Source of the DNA: Bacteroidales bacterium
GTDB taxonomy: Bacteria; Bacteroidota; Bacteroidia; Bacteroidales; UBA932
DNA: 8,995 nucleotides
NCBI GenBank assembly: GCA_004552115.1
Contig: SFPH01000173.1
Location: 1-8,995, forward strand
Reading direction: 5' to 3'
Shown here: one piece after another, positions 1 through 5,572 of the stretch
How the letters are laid out: each line of letters opens with the position of its first letter
Numbering within the stretch: the stretch's first letter is position 1
Program-made: the position numbers and the translations under genes
Notes under the pieces: model-generated
What the model saw: only the letters and a program-made list of their open reading frames with translations
Databases searched by the model: none
Told to the model about the DNA's origin: nothing

Positions 1-2
1 CC

Positions 3-248
3 AGCACCAAGTCCCAGACCGGACACGAGATGTGGATGGCGGGGGCGAGCGAGGTCATTTACTCGATTCTGATGATGAAGAATGACTTCATCGCCGCCAA
101 TCTTAACTTTGAAAATCCCGACGAGGATTCGGCAAGGCTTCTGATACCTGGCCGGCTGGTGCACAAGCATTTCGATACATTCCTTTCCAATTCATTCGGA
201 TTCGGAGGAACGAATTCTTCTCTGGTAATCAGGAATTTGCAGCCATAA
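3..248 (+). CDS. Beta-ketoacyl-ACP synthase, C-terminal 81 residues (5' end outside window)
   Basis: This is the tail of a condensing enzyme that extends acyl chains on acyl carrier protein in the cytoplasm. The visible part starts with TKSQTGH, matching the Lys/His active-site motif of FabB (K328 and H333 in E. coli numbering), and ends with the glycine-rich NSFGFGGTNSSLV motif typical of FabB/FabF. The catalytic Cys and the first His lie upstream of the window. After the active-site His the sequence reads EMWMAGASE instead of the usual SLGAAG-type stretch; from memory this is a trait of ketosynthases in Bacteroidota aryl-polyene/flexirubin clusters. The stop is 5 nt before the dehydratase start, so the two are in one operon. 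The order ketosynthase-dehydratase-ketoreductase resembles apeO-apeP-apeQ of the E. coli aryl-polyene cluster, here with an FAD enzyme inserted. The family is certain; the exact product is inferred. Confidence 0.9.
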   Translation, partial: STKSQTGHEMWMAGASEVIYSILMMKNDFIAANLNFENPDEDSARLLIPGRLVHKHFDTFLSNSFGFGGTNSSLVIRNLQP

Positions 249-253
249 GGCCT

Positions 254-688
254 ATGGACGGAAACATTTTGACAAGCGGGGAATCAATTCTCCGTCTTCT
301 GCCGCAGAGACCGCCTATGATTATGGTCGACACTTTGTACAGTGCCGGAGGCGACAGTGCGGAAACCGGGCTTGCGGTCTCGGAGGACAATGTTTTCTGC
401 CTGGATGGCTGTCTGATCGAGCCGGGCATCATTGAACATTCCGCCCAGAGTGCTGCGGCTTTCTCGGGATACAGATATGTTGAGGCGGGGGAGGAGCCCC
501 GCATCGGTCTCATCGGGGAAATCAGGAATTTCCGCATTGAGCGTCTGCCAAGGACGGGCGAATGCATAAGGACGAGGGTAAAGCTGCTGGGGGAGGCGTT
601 CGGAATGTCACTGGTCGAGACTGAATCCTTCATTGACGGAGTCCGCATTGCGGGCGGGCAGATCAAGATTTTCATACAGGAGGATTGA
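254..688 (+). CDS. Hotdog-fold 3-hydroxyacyl-ACP dehydratase, FabZ/ApeP-like
   Basis: A 144-residue single hotdog domain, the normal size for FabZ-like dehydratases, which remove water from 3-hydroxyacyl-ACP to give the 2-enoyl product. The N-terminal LLPQRPPMIMVD (residues 15-26) aligns with the LPHRYPFLLVD motif of FabZ, and EPGIIEHSAQ (56-65) aligns with the helix carrying the catalytic Glu, here E61, four residues before Q65. The catalytic His of FabZ is replaced by Gln18. This may be a subfamily trait or may mean altered chemistry. The gene starts 5 nt after the ketosynthase stop with only a weak AAGG-like site, and ends 1 nt before the FAD oxidoreductase. Context suggests it forms conjugated double bonds in an aryl-polyene-type chain rather than housekeeping fatty acids. 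Confidence 0.85.
   Translation: MDGNILTSGESILRLLPQRPPMIMVDTLYSAGGDSAETGLAVSEDNVFCLDGCLIEPGIIEHSAQSAAAFSGYRYVEAGEEPRIGLIGEIRNFRIERLPRTGECIRTRVKLLGEAFGMSLVETESFIDGVRIAGGQIKIFIQED
678..683 (+). promoter_or_regulatory. Strong Shine-Dalgarno AGGAGG for the FAD oxidoreductase
   Basis: AGGAGG lies inside the last codons of the dehydratase, 6 nt before the ATG at 690. It fixes the oxidoreductase start at 690 rather than an in-frame ATG at 633 inside the dehydratase. Such a strong site is unusual here, since most other starts in the window have little Shine-Dalgarno complementarity. Confidence 0.75.
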
Positions 689-689
689 G

Positions 690-2169
690 ATGGACAGGAC
701 GGTGGCGATAATCGGAAGCGGTCCCGGCGGACTTGAGTGCGGCTGCATTCTTGCGCGCAGGGGATTCAGAGTCATTGTCCTGGAGAAGGCCAAGGTGCCG
801 GGAGGAGCCCTTCAGACATTCACCAGGAAGGACTCCCGGGGAATGACGCATACCTTCGACACCGGTTTTCACTATGTCGGAAGTCTCGGCGAAGGGGAGC
901 CGCTCGGCAGGCTGTTTTCGTATTTCGGGCTGATGAACCTGCCCTGGAGGCCTCTGGACGGGGATTTTGCCGCAGAGGTTCTCATTGGAAATGAAAAATA
1001 TGCGCTGCCGACAGGCTACGGGGCATACGAAGATAGTTTGTGCCGGGCTTTTCCGCATTGCCGTGAAGGCATCCGGAAATATGTGAGGCTGCTGAAGGAT
1101 GTCAGGGACAATATTTTCAATGCCTTCCGTCCGGAAACCGGGATGAATCCTCTTTTCGGGGTTTCCGCCGCTGAATATCTTCAGGAAACATTGGCGGAGC
1201 CTGAACTTGTCCGCCTGGTCTCCTGTGCCTCGGCATTCAATATGGACCTGCGTCCCGAGAGCCTTCCTCTCTATGTTTTCGCTCAGATAAACAGCTCATT
1301 CATAAGTAGTTCCTGGAGACTGGGCCGGACGGGTGGCAAGACTGGGGGCGGAGCTGCCGTTGCCGCGGATCTGATAAAGACTCTGGAAGGCGACGGCGGA
1401 GAGCTGATGACGGGAGCTGAAGTGACGGCAATCCGCACGGACGGCATCGGCAGGGCCGTTTCACTGGATGTTCGGAAGGACGGCCATATGATGGAGATGC
1501 CTGTGGACTATGTCATCTCGGATGTGCATCCATCCCTTTCGATAGGGATGGTGGATGAATGCAGGGCTTTCAGGAGGATTTACAGGTCAAGGATGACGGG
1601 TCTCGGCAATACCCGTGGAATGTTCACTGTCAATGTCGCCCTCAAGCCGGGGGCAATGCCTTATCTGAACCGCAATGTCATTGTCACTGGGCAGAACTGC
1701 GATCCATGGCATATCTCCGGCCGGGGTGGAGATGAGGTGATGGTGCATTTCAATGCGGCCGATGTCTCCGACGGTTTCGCCGGCTCGCTTGACATCCTCA
1801 CGCCTATGGAAGGGATGGCTCTGGGTGGCAGGGATGAGGCGTACGGGGAGATGAAACGTCAATGTGGGGCTGGCTTCCAAGGCGTTGCCGGGACTGGACA
1901 ATGCGGTTGACCGTTATTGGACCAGCAGTCCGCTTACCTGGAAGGATTTCACGGGGACGGCAGGAGGCTCCGCCTTCGGAGCATTCAGGGATTGCCGGAA
2001 TCCTCTGGCGACAGTCCTCTCGCCGAGGACTCCGCTGGAGAATCTCTTCCTGACCGGGCAGAGCCTGAATCTCCACGGAATCCTCGGAGTATCAATGACT
2101 TCGGTTCTGACCTGCTCTGCAATGCCGGGTCTGGAGAACCTTTCTTCGGAAATTTTGGCAAATGATTGA
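690..2169 (+). pseudogene. Phytoene-desaturase/retinol-reductase-like FAD oxidoreductase, interrupted by a +1 frameshift
   Basis: Starts at 690 with AVAIIGSGPGG-like sequence; the dinucleotide-binding GxGxxG is at residues 9-14 and the acidic residue closing the second strand is E32, as in carotenoid desaturases/isomerases. The first frame runs to a stop at 1908-1910 (406 residues). From about 1855 the next frame is open to 2169 and encodes the expected C-terminus, including YWTSSPLTWKDFTG and the FAD-closing segment NLFLTGQSLNLHGILG. Removing one base restores a 492-residue protein, a usual family length. The GGGG at 1866-1869 is the most likely site of an extra G; with three Gs the join reads CGLASKALPG. 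The truncated product lacks the C-terminal FAD-binding segment and is probably inactive. It sits 1 nt after the dehydratase and 13 nt before the ketoreductase. Its role in polyene tailoring or lipid reduction is inferred. A sequencing error in the G run is a real alternative. Confidence 0.8.
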
Positions 2170-2182
2170 TAATTAAGATAAT

Positions 2183-2911
2183 ATGATAAGCAATGTACTT
2201 GTGACCGGCGGCAGCCGCGGAATTGGAAGGGCCGTATGTGTCAGACTTGCCTCAGAGGGGCGCCATATCATAATCAACTATGTCTCCAATGAGGCTGCTG
2301 CCCGGGAGGCTCTCTCCCTGGTGGAAGCTGCCGGCGGTACAGGTGAACTTCTCAGGTTCGATGTAGGCGATATTGCAGAGACGTCGGCTGCGCTGAAATC
2401 CTGGCAGGAGGCCCATCCGGACGAATACATTGACGTCCTGGTCAACAATGCGGGCATCCGCAGGGACAATCTCCTGCTCTGGATGGAGCCGGAGGACTGG
2501 TTCGGGGTTATGAAGACGAATCTGGACAGCTTTTACAATGTCACCAGGCCCGTCCTTCAGCCGATGGTCATTCATAAATGCGGCAGGATTGTCAATGTGA
2601 CTTCTCTCTCTGGTCTGAAGGGCCTGCCCGGCCAGACCAACTATTCCGCCGCCAAGGGTGGAATAATCGCCGCTACAAAGGCCCTGGCTCAGGAAGTGGC
2701 CGCCAGAAAGATAACTGTCAATGCTGTGGCGCCTGGTTTCGTGCGTACCGATATGGTGGAGGGCCTGGACGAGGCTGAGCTGAAGAAGACTATCCCGGCC
2801 CGGCGTTTCGGCGAGCCCGAGGAGGTGGCCGATCTGGTGGCCTTTCTCGTTTCCGACAGGGCTGCATACATCACCGGCCAGGTAATCTCCATCAATGGTG
2901 GGATATATTAA
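2183..2911 (+). CDS. 3-oxoacyl-ACP reductase, FabG-type short-chain dehydrogenase
   Basis: A 242-residue classical short-chain dehydrogenase/reductase, full length, expected to reduce 3-oxoacyl-ACP with NADPH. All key elements are present: the cofactor glycine motif TGGSRGIG (8-15), NNAG (88-91), and the catalytic tetrad N113, S141, Y154 and K158 (NYSAAK). The C-terminus has PARRFGEPEEVADLVAFLVSD and ends TGQVISINGGIY, typical of FabG. It starts 13 nt after the FAD oxidoreductase with an AT-rich leader and no clear Shine-Dalgarno site. It is the last gene of the cluster and probably acts with the ketosynthase and dehydratase in each elongation cycle (ApeQ-like). A housekeeping FabG is less likely because of the neighbours. 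Confidence 0.92.
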   Translation: MISNVLVTGGSRGIGRAVCVRLASEGRHIIINYVSNEAAAREALSLVEAAGGTGELLRFDVGDIAETSAALKSWQEAHPDEYIDVLVNNAGIRRDNLLLWMEPEDWFGVMKTNLDSFYNVTRPVLQPMVIHKCGRIVNVTSLSGLKGLPGQTNYSAAKGGIIAATKALAQEVAARKITVNAVAPGFVRTDMVEGLDEAELKKTIPARRFGEPEEVADLVAFLVSDRAAYITGQVISINGGIY

Positions 2912-3061
2912 GTAATCTTGAATACTTTCCGGTTCTTATTTCCTTCCTTGTCAGTCCATAGCTGCGGCTGCGCTCAAACTTCGTAAGAGAATCTGACCTC
3001 GGAAGTATGATTCGAATTTGGATAATTACCAAGTCATTCTCTTTCATATTACCGAGCCAAC

Positions 3062-3113
3062 CTGGGGATACGAAGCCGAAGGCGATTGAAAAGGGCCAGT
3101 AGTTACTGGCCCT
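3062..3113 (+). repeat. 52-nt direct repeat, copy 1
   Basis: Matches 3184-3235 at 48 of 52 positions by eye. It includes the mini-hairpin GCC-GAA-GGC and ends in a 10-bp hairpin AGGGCCAGTA/TACTGGCCCT (arms 3092-3101 and 3104-3113) with a GT spacer. Unlike copy 2, the outer stem has no partner on the right side. The sequence reading KAIEKGQ-stop in one plus-strand frame mirrors the C-terminus of the AraC-type protein, so both copies derive from the same element. Confidence 0.85.
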
Positions 3114-3142
3114 CATGCGGAGCGCAGCGACAGAAGGGGATT

Positions 3143-3158
3143 GGGGAAACCGTTCCCC
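3143..3158 (+). repeat. Short inverted repeat GGGGAA-ACCG-TTCCCC
   Basis: A perfect 6-bp stem with a 4-nt loop, located between the two 52-nt repeats. It lacks a T-run and so is not a classical terminator. It looks like one module of the composite repeat region. Confidence 0.6.
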
Positions 3159-3171
3159 GTGCCTTGGGGCT

Positions 3172-3184
3172 GTCACGAAGTGAC
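3172..3184 (+). repeat. Mini-hairpin GTCAC-GAA-GTGAC
   Basis: A perfect 5-bp stem closed by a GAA triloop, immediately before repeat copy 2. The GAA triloop is the same as in the GCC-GAA-GGC module of both 52-nt repeats, which suggests related structured units. Confidence 0.55.
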
Positions 3185-3235
3185 TGGGGATACGAAGCCG
3201 AAGGCGATAGAGAAGGGCCAGTAACTACTGGCCCT
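3184..3235 (+). repeat. 52-nt direct repeat, copy 2
   Basis: Second copy of the element at 3062-3113, with four differences. Two lie in the left outer arm and two at the hairpin centre (AC instead of GT). In this copy the stem is extended into the 3' end of the AraC-type gene, giving a much longer hairpin. The repeat therefore overlaps coding sequence from 3225. Confidence 0.85.
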
Positions 3236-3248
3236 TCTCTATCGCCTT
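3201..3248. terminator. 23-bp perfect hairpin overlapping the araC-type stop codon; candidate convergent terminator
   Basis: The arms 3201-3223 and 3226-3248 are exact reverse complements separated by only AC, so the real loop is probably 4 nt. On the plus strand the right arm runs into TTTT (3247-3250), giving a modest terminator for readthrough from the fabG-like gene. On the minus strand no T-run follows, so termination of the regulator transcript would depend on the hairpin alone. The right arm encodes the last seven residues and stop of the regulator. The pairing is read directly from the sequence; the terminator function is inferred. Confidence 0.65.
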
Positions 3249-4178
3249 TTCGCCATAAAGCTGATACTGCCGCGGAGAGCACCCCGTAGCCGACTTGAAA
3301 TACTTGCAGAAAAACGACGAATTAGGGAAATTCATCTTGTCGCTGACCTGCTGGACCGAATAATCATTGGAAACCAGCAGAACCTTCGCCTCCAGAATCA
3401 CACTCGCCTTGATAATGTCTCCCGGCTTCTTCCCGAGACTCTCGGTAATGATCCTGGCGAAATATTTAGGCGAAAGACAGCATCTTCCGGCATAAAAGGC
3501 CACAGACCTCTCGGTGCTGCAATACTCGTGCACATCATTGAGGAATCTGACTGCAAGCTCCTTCTTCCTCGAAATATTGGTTTCCTCTATGTTTATGTCC
3601 ACCTGGTCCGACATTATCGAGGCGAAAATCGCACTGGCGAAATAGAAGAAACCGATGGCCGCATCCTGCGCATACTTTTCCTTGATGCCGGAGAAAAGCC
3701 AAAGCCGCTTGAACAGGGAATAACTCTGGACGAAAGCCTCCCTCACGCTCTCCGGATAATTCACTATGCCGATTCCGTTGTTCTTAATGAGCCATTTGCG
3801 GACTATGCCGGCACTCTGCATTATCGCCTTTCCGAAATTCCTCTCGGAAATGGCGCCGATTATCAGCTTGCAGTCAGGCGTGAACACAATGTGCTCCACA
3901 ATGGCTCCGGGCATGCATATCAGTCCGCAATTCCTGACGAGCTCATAATCCTTCTGATTGATGGTGAAACTCATCTTTCCTTCCAGACAGATTATGCAGA
4001 AAGCAGCCATCAGCTTGGCAGGAACATCTTTCTTGCGCGGATTGTCCGGCTTCATTTCCGCCCATTCGCTGTCCAGATTGTCATCCAGCACGACAATGTC
4101 GCCGACGCAGATAGCATGTTCCGAAAGCTTGAAATTGCCGAACTTCACCCTTTTTACCGAATCATTTTCCTTGTTCAT
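3225..4178 (-). CDS. AraC-family transcriptional regulator
   Basis: A 317-residue DNA-binding regulator with the usual two-part layout. Residues about 55-110 look like a cupin-type sensing domain (strand-rich, with GKMSFTINQKDYELVRNCGLICMPGA). The C-terminal AraC domain has two helix-turn-helix units, about 224-256 (SVAFYAGRCCLSPKYFARIITESLGKKPGDII is longer than needed; key part LSPKYFARI) and 273-305 (YSVQQVSDKMNF, then FFCKYFKSATGCSPRQY). The start at 4178 has GGGAG upstream. Its 5' region is duplicated exactly (4124-4197 and 4198-4271), so a second start lies at 4252 but runs into a stop after 25 codons. A good Bacteroidota promoter lies at 4360-4390. The last seven codons lie inside a repeat hairpin. 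It is convergent with the polyene genes and divergent from dapE; its targets cannot be told from sequence. Confidence 0.88.
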   Translation of the reverse strand: MNKENDSVKRVKFGNFKLSEHAICVGDIVVLDDNLDSEWAEMKPDNPRKKDVPAKLMAAFCIICLEGKMSFTINQKDYELVRNCGLICMPGAIVEHIVFTPDCKLIIGAISERNFGKAIMQSAGIVRKWLIKNNGIGIVNYPESVREAFVQSYSLFKRLWLFSGIKEKYAQDAAIGFFYFASAIFASIMSDQVDINIEETNISRKKELAVRFLNDVHEYCSTERSVAFYAGRCCLSPKYFARIITESLGKKPGDIIKASVILEAKVLLVSNDYSVQQVSDKMNFPNSSFFCKYFKSATGCSPRQYQLYGEKAIEKGQ

Positions 4179-4271
4179 CTCATCACTCCCTTTTCACAAA
4201 GCTTGAAATTGCCGAACTTCACCCTTTTTACCGAATCATTTTCCTTGTTCATCTCATCACTCCCTTTTCAC
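4124..4271. repeat. Exact tandem duplication, 2 x 74 bp, over the araC-type start
   Basis: Positions 4124-4197 and 4198-4271 are identical base for base. Flanking bases differ on both sides, so the unit is exactly 74 bp. In gene orientation the unit carries 19 nt of upstream sequence with the GGGAG site, the ATG and the first 18 codons plus one base. The lack of any divergence means the event is very recent or an assembly artefact. Confidence 0.95.
4175..4252 (-). CDS. 25-codon upstream minicistron created by the 74-bp duplication
   Basis: Starting at the duplicated ATG (4252), the frame repeats the first 18 codons of the AraC-type protein, then reads CEKGVMR and stops at TGA (4177-4175). 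This TGA overlaps the regulator's own ATG at 4178 as ATGA, an arrangement that commonly couples translation. It has the same upstream GGGAG site as the regulator. It would be the first of the two copies met by ribosomes on a transcript from the promoter at 4360-4390. I call it as a possible translated leader, not as a gene with its own function. Confidence 0.45.
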   Translation of the reverse strand: MNKENDSVKRVKFGNFKLCEKGVMR

Positions 4272-4359
4272 GCCGACCAAAAAAACAGCCACCACATCCA
4301 ATCGCGACGGTCGGTGTGACAGCAACAGTTTTTAAGGGCGGTTTTAAGTTATACGCTGC

Positions 4360-4390
4360 CAAATATATCATTACTTTCCGAAAAATCAAA
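4360..4390 (-). promoter_or_regulatory. Bacteroidota-type promoter for the araC-type gene
   Basis: On the minus strand TTTG (4390-4387), a 19-nt spacer, then TATATTTG (4367-4360) match the Bacteroides -33/-7 consensus TTTG/TAnnTTTG. Transcription would start near 4355, giving a leader of roughly 178 nt to the regulator's ATG, or about 104 nt without the duplication. Confidence 0.75.
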
Positions 4391-4431
4391 CTTGCAGGAC
4401 CCAAATAGTGCATTTTTTGACCAACAATTAG

Positions 4432-4439
4432 TATTTTTG
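4432..4439 (+). promoter_or_regulatory. -7 element TATTTTTG directly before dapE
   Basis: TATTTTTG fits TAnnTTTG. No TTTG lies at the usual 19-21 nt upstream; the nearest is 12 nt away (4416-4419), so the promoter is imperfect. The box ends 4 nt before the dapE ATG at 4444, so the transcript would start at or next to the start codon. TTTGAC (4416-4421) and GTCAAA (4439-4444) form an inverted repeat around the box and could be an operator. Confidence 0.45.
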
Positions 4440-4443
4440 TCAA

Positions 4444-5572
4444 ATGGAAATGACAGATTTATTCAAGGAAATTCTATCCGTGGATTCCACCAGCGGGATG
4501 GAGAGGGGATTTGCGGAATTGATGGAGTCGGTATTGCGCCGGGAGTCTGGCGCCGGAGGGGCATCAGGCAGGATGCCTCTGATACGCAGGCATGAAGTGG
4601 GCGACGGGACACAGAACCTCCTCTGCACCTGGGGCTGCAGGGAGGATGAAATGCCGAAGGTATGCCTCTGTACCCATCTGGACACTGTCCCGCCATACAT
4701 TCCGCCGGCATTCAGTGAAATAAGTGCCGGAGCCGTGCTGCCTGACGGAAAAACCGCTGAGACTGACGACATTCTCATAACAGGAAGAGGTTCCTGCGAT
4801 GCCAAGGGCCAGATTGTTTCAATCCTGCGATGCCAAGGGCCAGATTGTTTCAATGATGACAGCCTGTCTGGAACTGGCGGAATCAGGATTCGAAGGAAGT
4901 TTCGGCCTCCTGCTCCTGGCCGGGGAGGAGACCGGTTCATATGGCGCAAAGGCCTGGACAAGAGACTGTCCCGGAGGGGACTGGATCATAGTGGGAGAGC
5001 CGACTGACAACAGGATGGTATCCGCATCCAAGGGAACCAAGTCCTTCCGCATCACAATGCGCGGCAAGGCCTGCCATTCGGGCTATCCGCATCTCGGTCA
5101 CAGTGCCGTATTGGATTTCAATGATTTTGTCAATGCGTTGAAAGACAGGGAATTGCCTATTGACCCTGTGCTGGGGGAAACCACCTGGAACATAGGCTGC
5201 CTCTCGGCAGGAAATCCGCAGAACATACTCTGTCCTGAACTCTCGTTCAGGCTGTATTTCAGGACCACGGCAACATCGGACGACATTGTCTCAGCCCTTC
5301 CTCAGGAGTGGGCAGAAACATTCCCCGGCATTGAAGTCGAGGCATTCGGCGGTGACACCCCTATGAAATATGACGTGCTTCCTGGATATGATACCGCGCC
5401 GGTCTCATTCGGAAGCGACACCCCGAGGCTGACCGGCTTCACTCACAGGGCGATGTGCGGGCCGGGCTCTATTTTTGTAGCGCATACCGACCGGGAATAT
5501 GTCCTGATGAGTGAGCTCAGAAAGGCTGTCGAACAGTATAAGAGAATGATTTCAAGCATAATAGCGTTATGA
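4444..5572 (+). pseudogene. dapE: M20 succinyl-diaminopimelate desuccinylase, frame broken by a 31-bp tandem duplication
   Basis: M20 zinc peptidases of this type remove the succinyl group from N-succinyl-LL-diaminopimelate. With one copy of the 31-bp repeat the frame is continuous and gives 365 residues, a normal length. Visible motifs in that product are: CTHLDTVP (metal ligand H78, D80), GRGSCDAKG (bridging D119), GEE (150-152, catalytic Glu), VGEPTD (E175), GKACHSG (H201, dimerisation-domain His) and GPGSIFVAHTDRE (H337). As given, the duplication shifts the frame after residue 126 and the first frame stops at 5005-5007 (187 residues), losing catalytic and metal residues. The 3' end overlaps the lysC start as ATGA. 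Acetylornithine deacetylase is the alternative assignment, but the neighbours lysC, dapB, dapA and dapD favour DapE. The start at 4444 could also be 4450. Inactivation may be real or an assembly error. Confidence 0.82.
4792..4853. repeat. Exact tandem duplication, 2 x 31 bp, inside dapE
   Basis: Positions 4792-4822 and 4823-4853 are identical. The unit covers the codons for SCDAKGQIVS, the metal-binding motif. As 31 is not a multiple of three, the second copy shifts the reading frame by one; removing one copy restores it perfectly. Confidence 0.95.

Larger units (their letters stand above)
2912..3224. other. Gene-free spacer between fabG-like gene and araC-type gene, rich in repeats
   Basis: I see no convincing coding sequence in these 313 nt; a 94-codon open frame on the minus strand has low-complexity Arg/Ser-rich content and overlaps the repeats, so I do not call it. 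The first half (about 2912-3060) is AT-richer and includes GCTGCGCTC (2967-2975), whose reverse complement GAGCGCAGC recurs at 3120-3128. The second half holds the two 52-nt direct repeats and several short hairpins listed separately. No strong terminator directly follows the fabG-like gene; the hairpin at 3201-3248 is the best candidate for both convergent transcripts. Confidence 0.6.

Noticed and set aside
2911..2928. Terminator right after the fabG-like gene (AAGTA/TACTT)
   Set aside because: Stem of only five weak pairs and no T-run.
2892..3176. 94-codon minus-strand open frame across the spacer
   Set aside because: It covers the repeat modules, overlaps the end of the fabG-like gene, has no recognisable domain and no start-region signals; open by chance in repeat DNA.
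3062..3235. CRISPR array
   Set aside because: Only two repeat units with 70 nt between them, internally palindromic and overlapping a coding end; no further units and no cas genes.
3528..4319. 263-codon plus-strand frame opposite the AraC-type gene
   Set aside because: It is antisense to a protein with clear AraC domains and has no recognisable motifs; a shadow frame.
4249..4443. 64-codon minus-strand frame ending in ATGA at the duplicated start
   Set aside because: It spans the araC promoter boxes and begins upstream of the expected transcription start, so it would not be on the transcript; no domain is visible.
4799..5572. Separate 257-codon gene starting inside the 31-bp repeat
   Set aside because: It is the C-terminal part of DapE after the frame change; it lacks the first metal ligand H78 and has no ribosome site.
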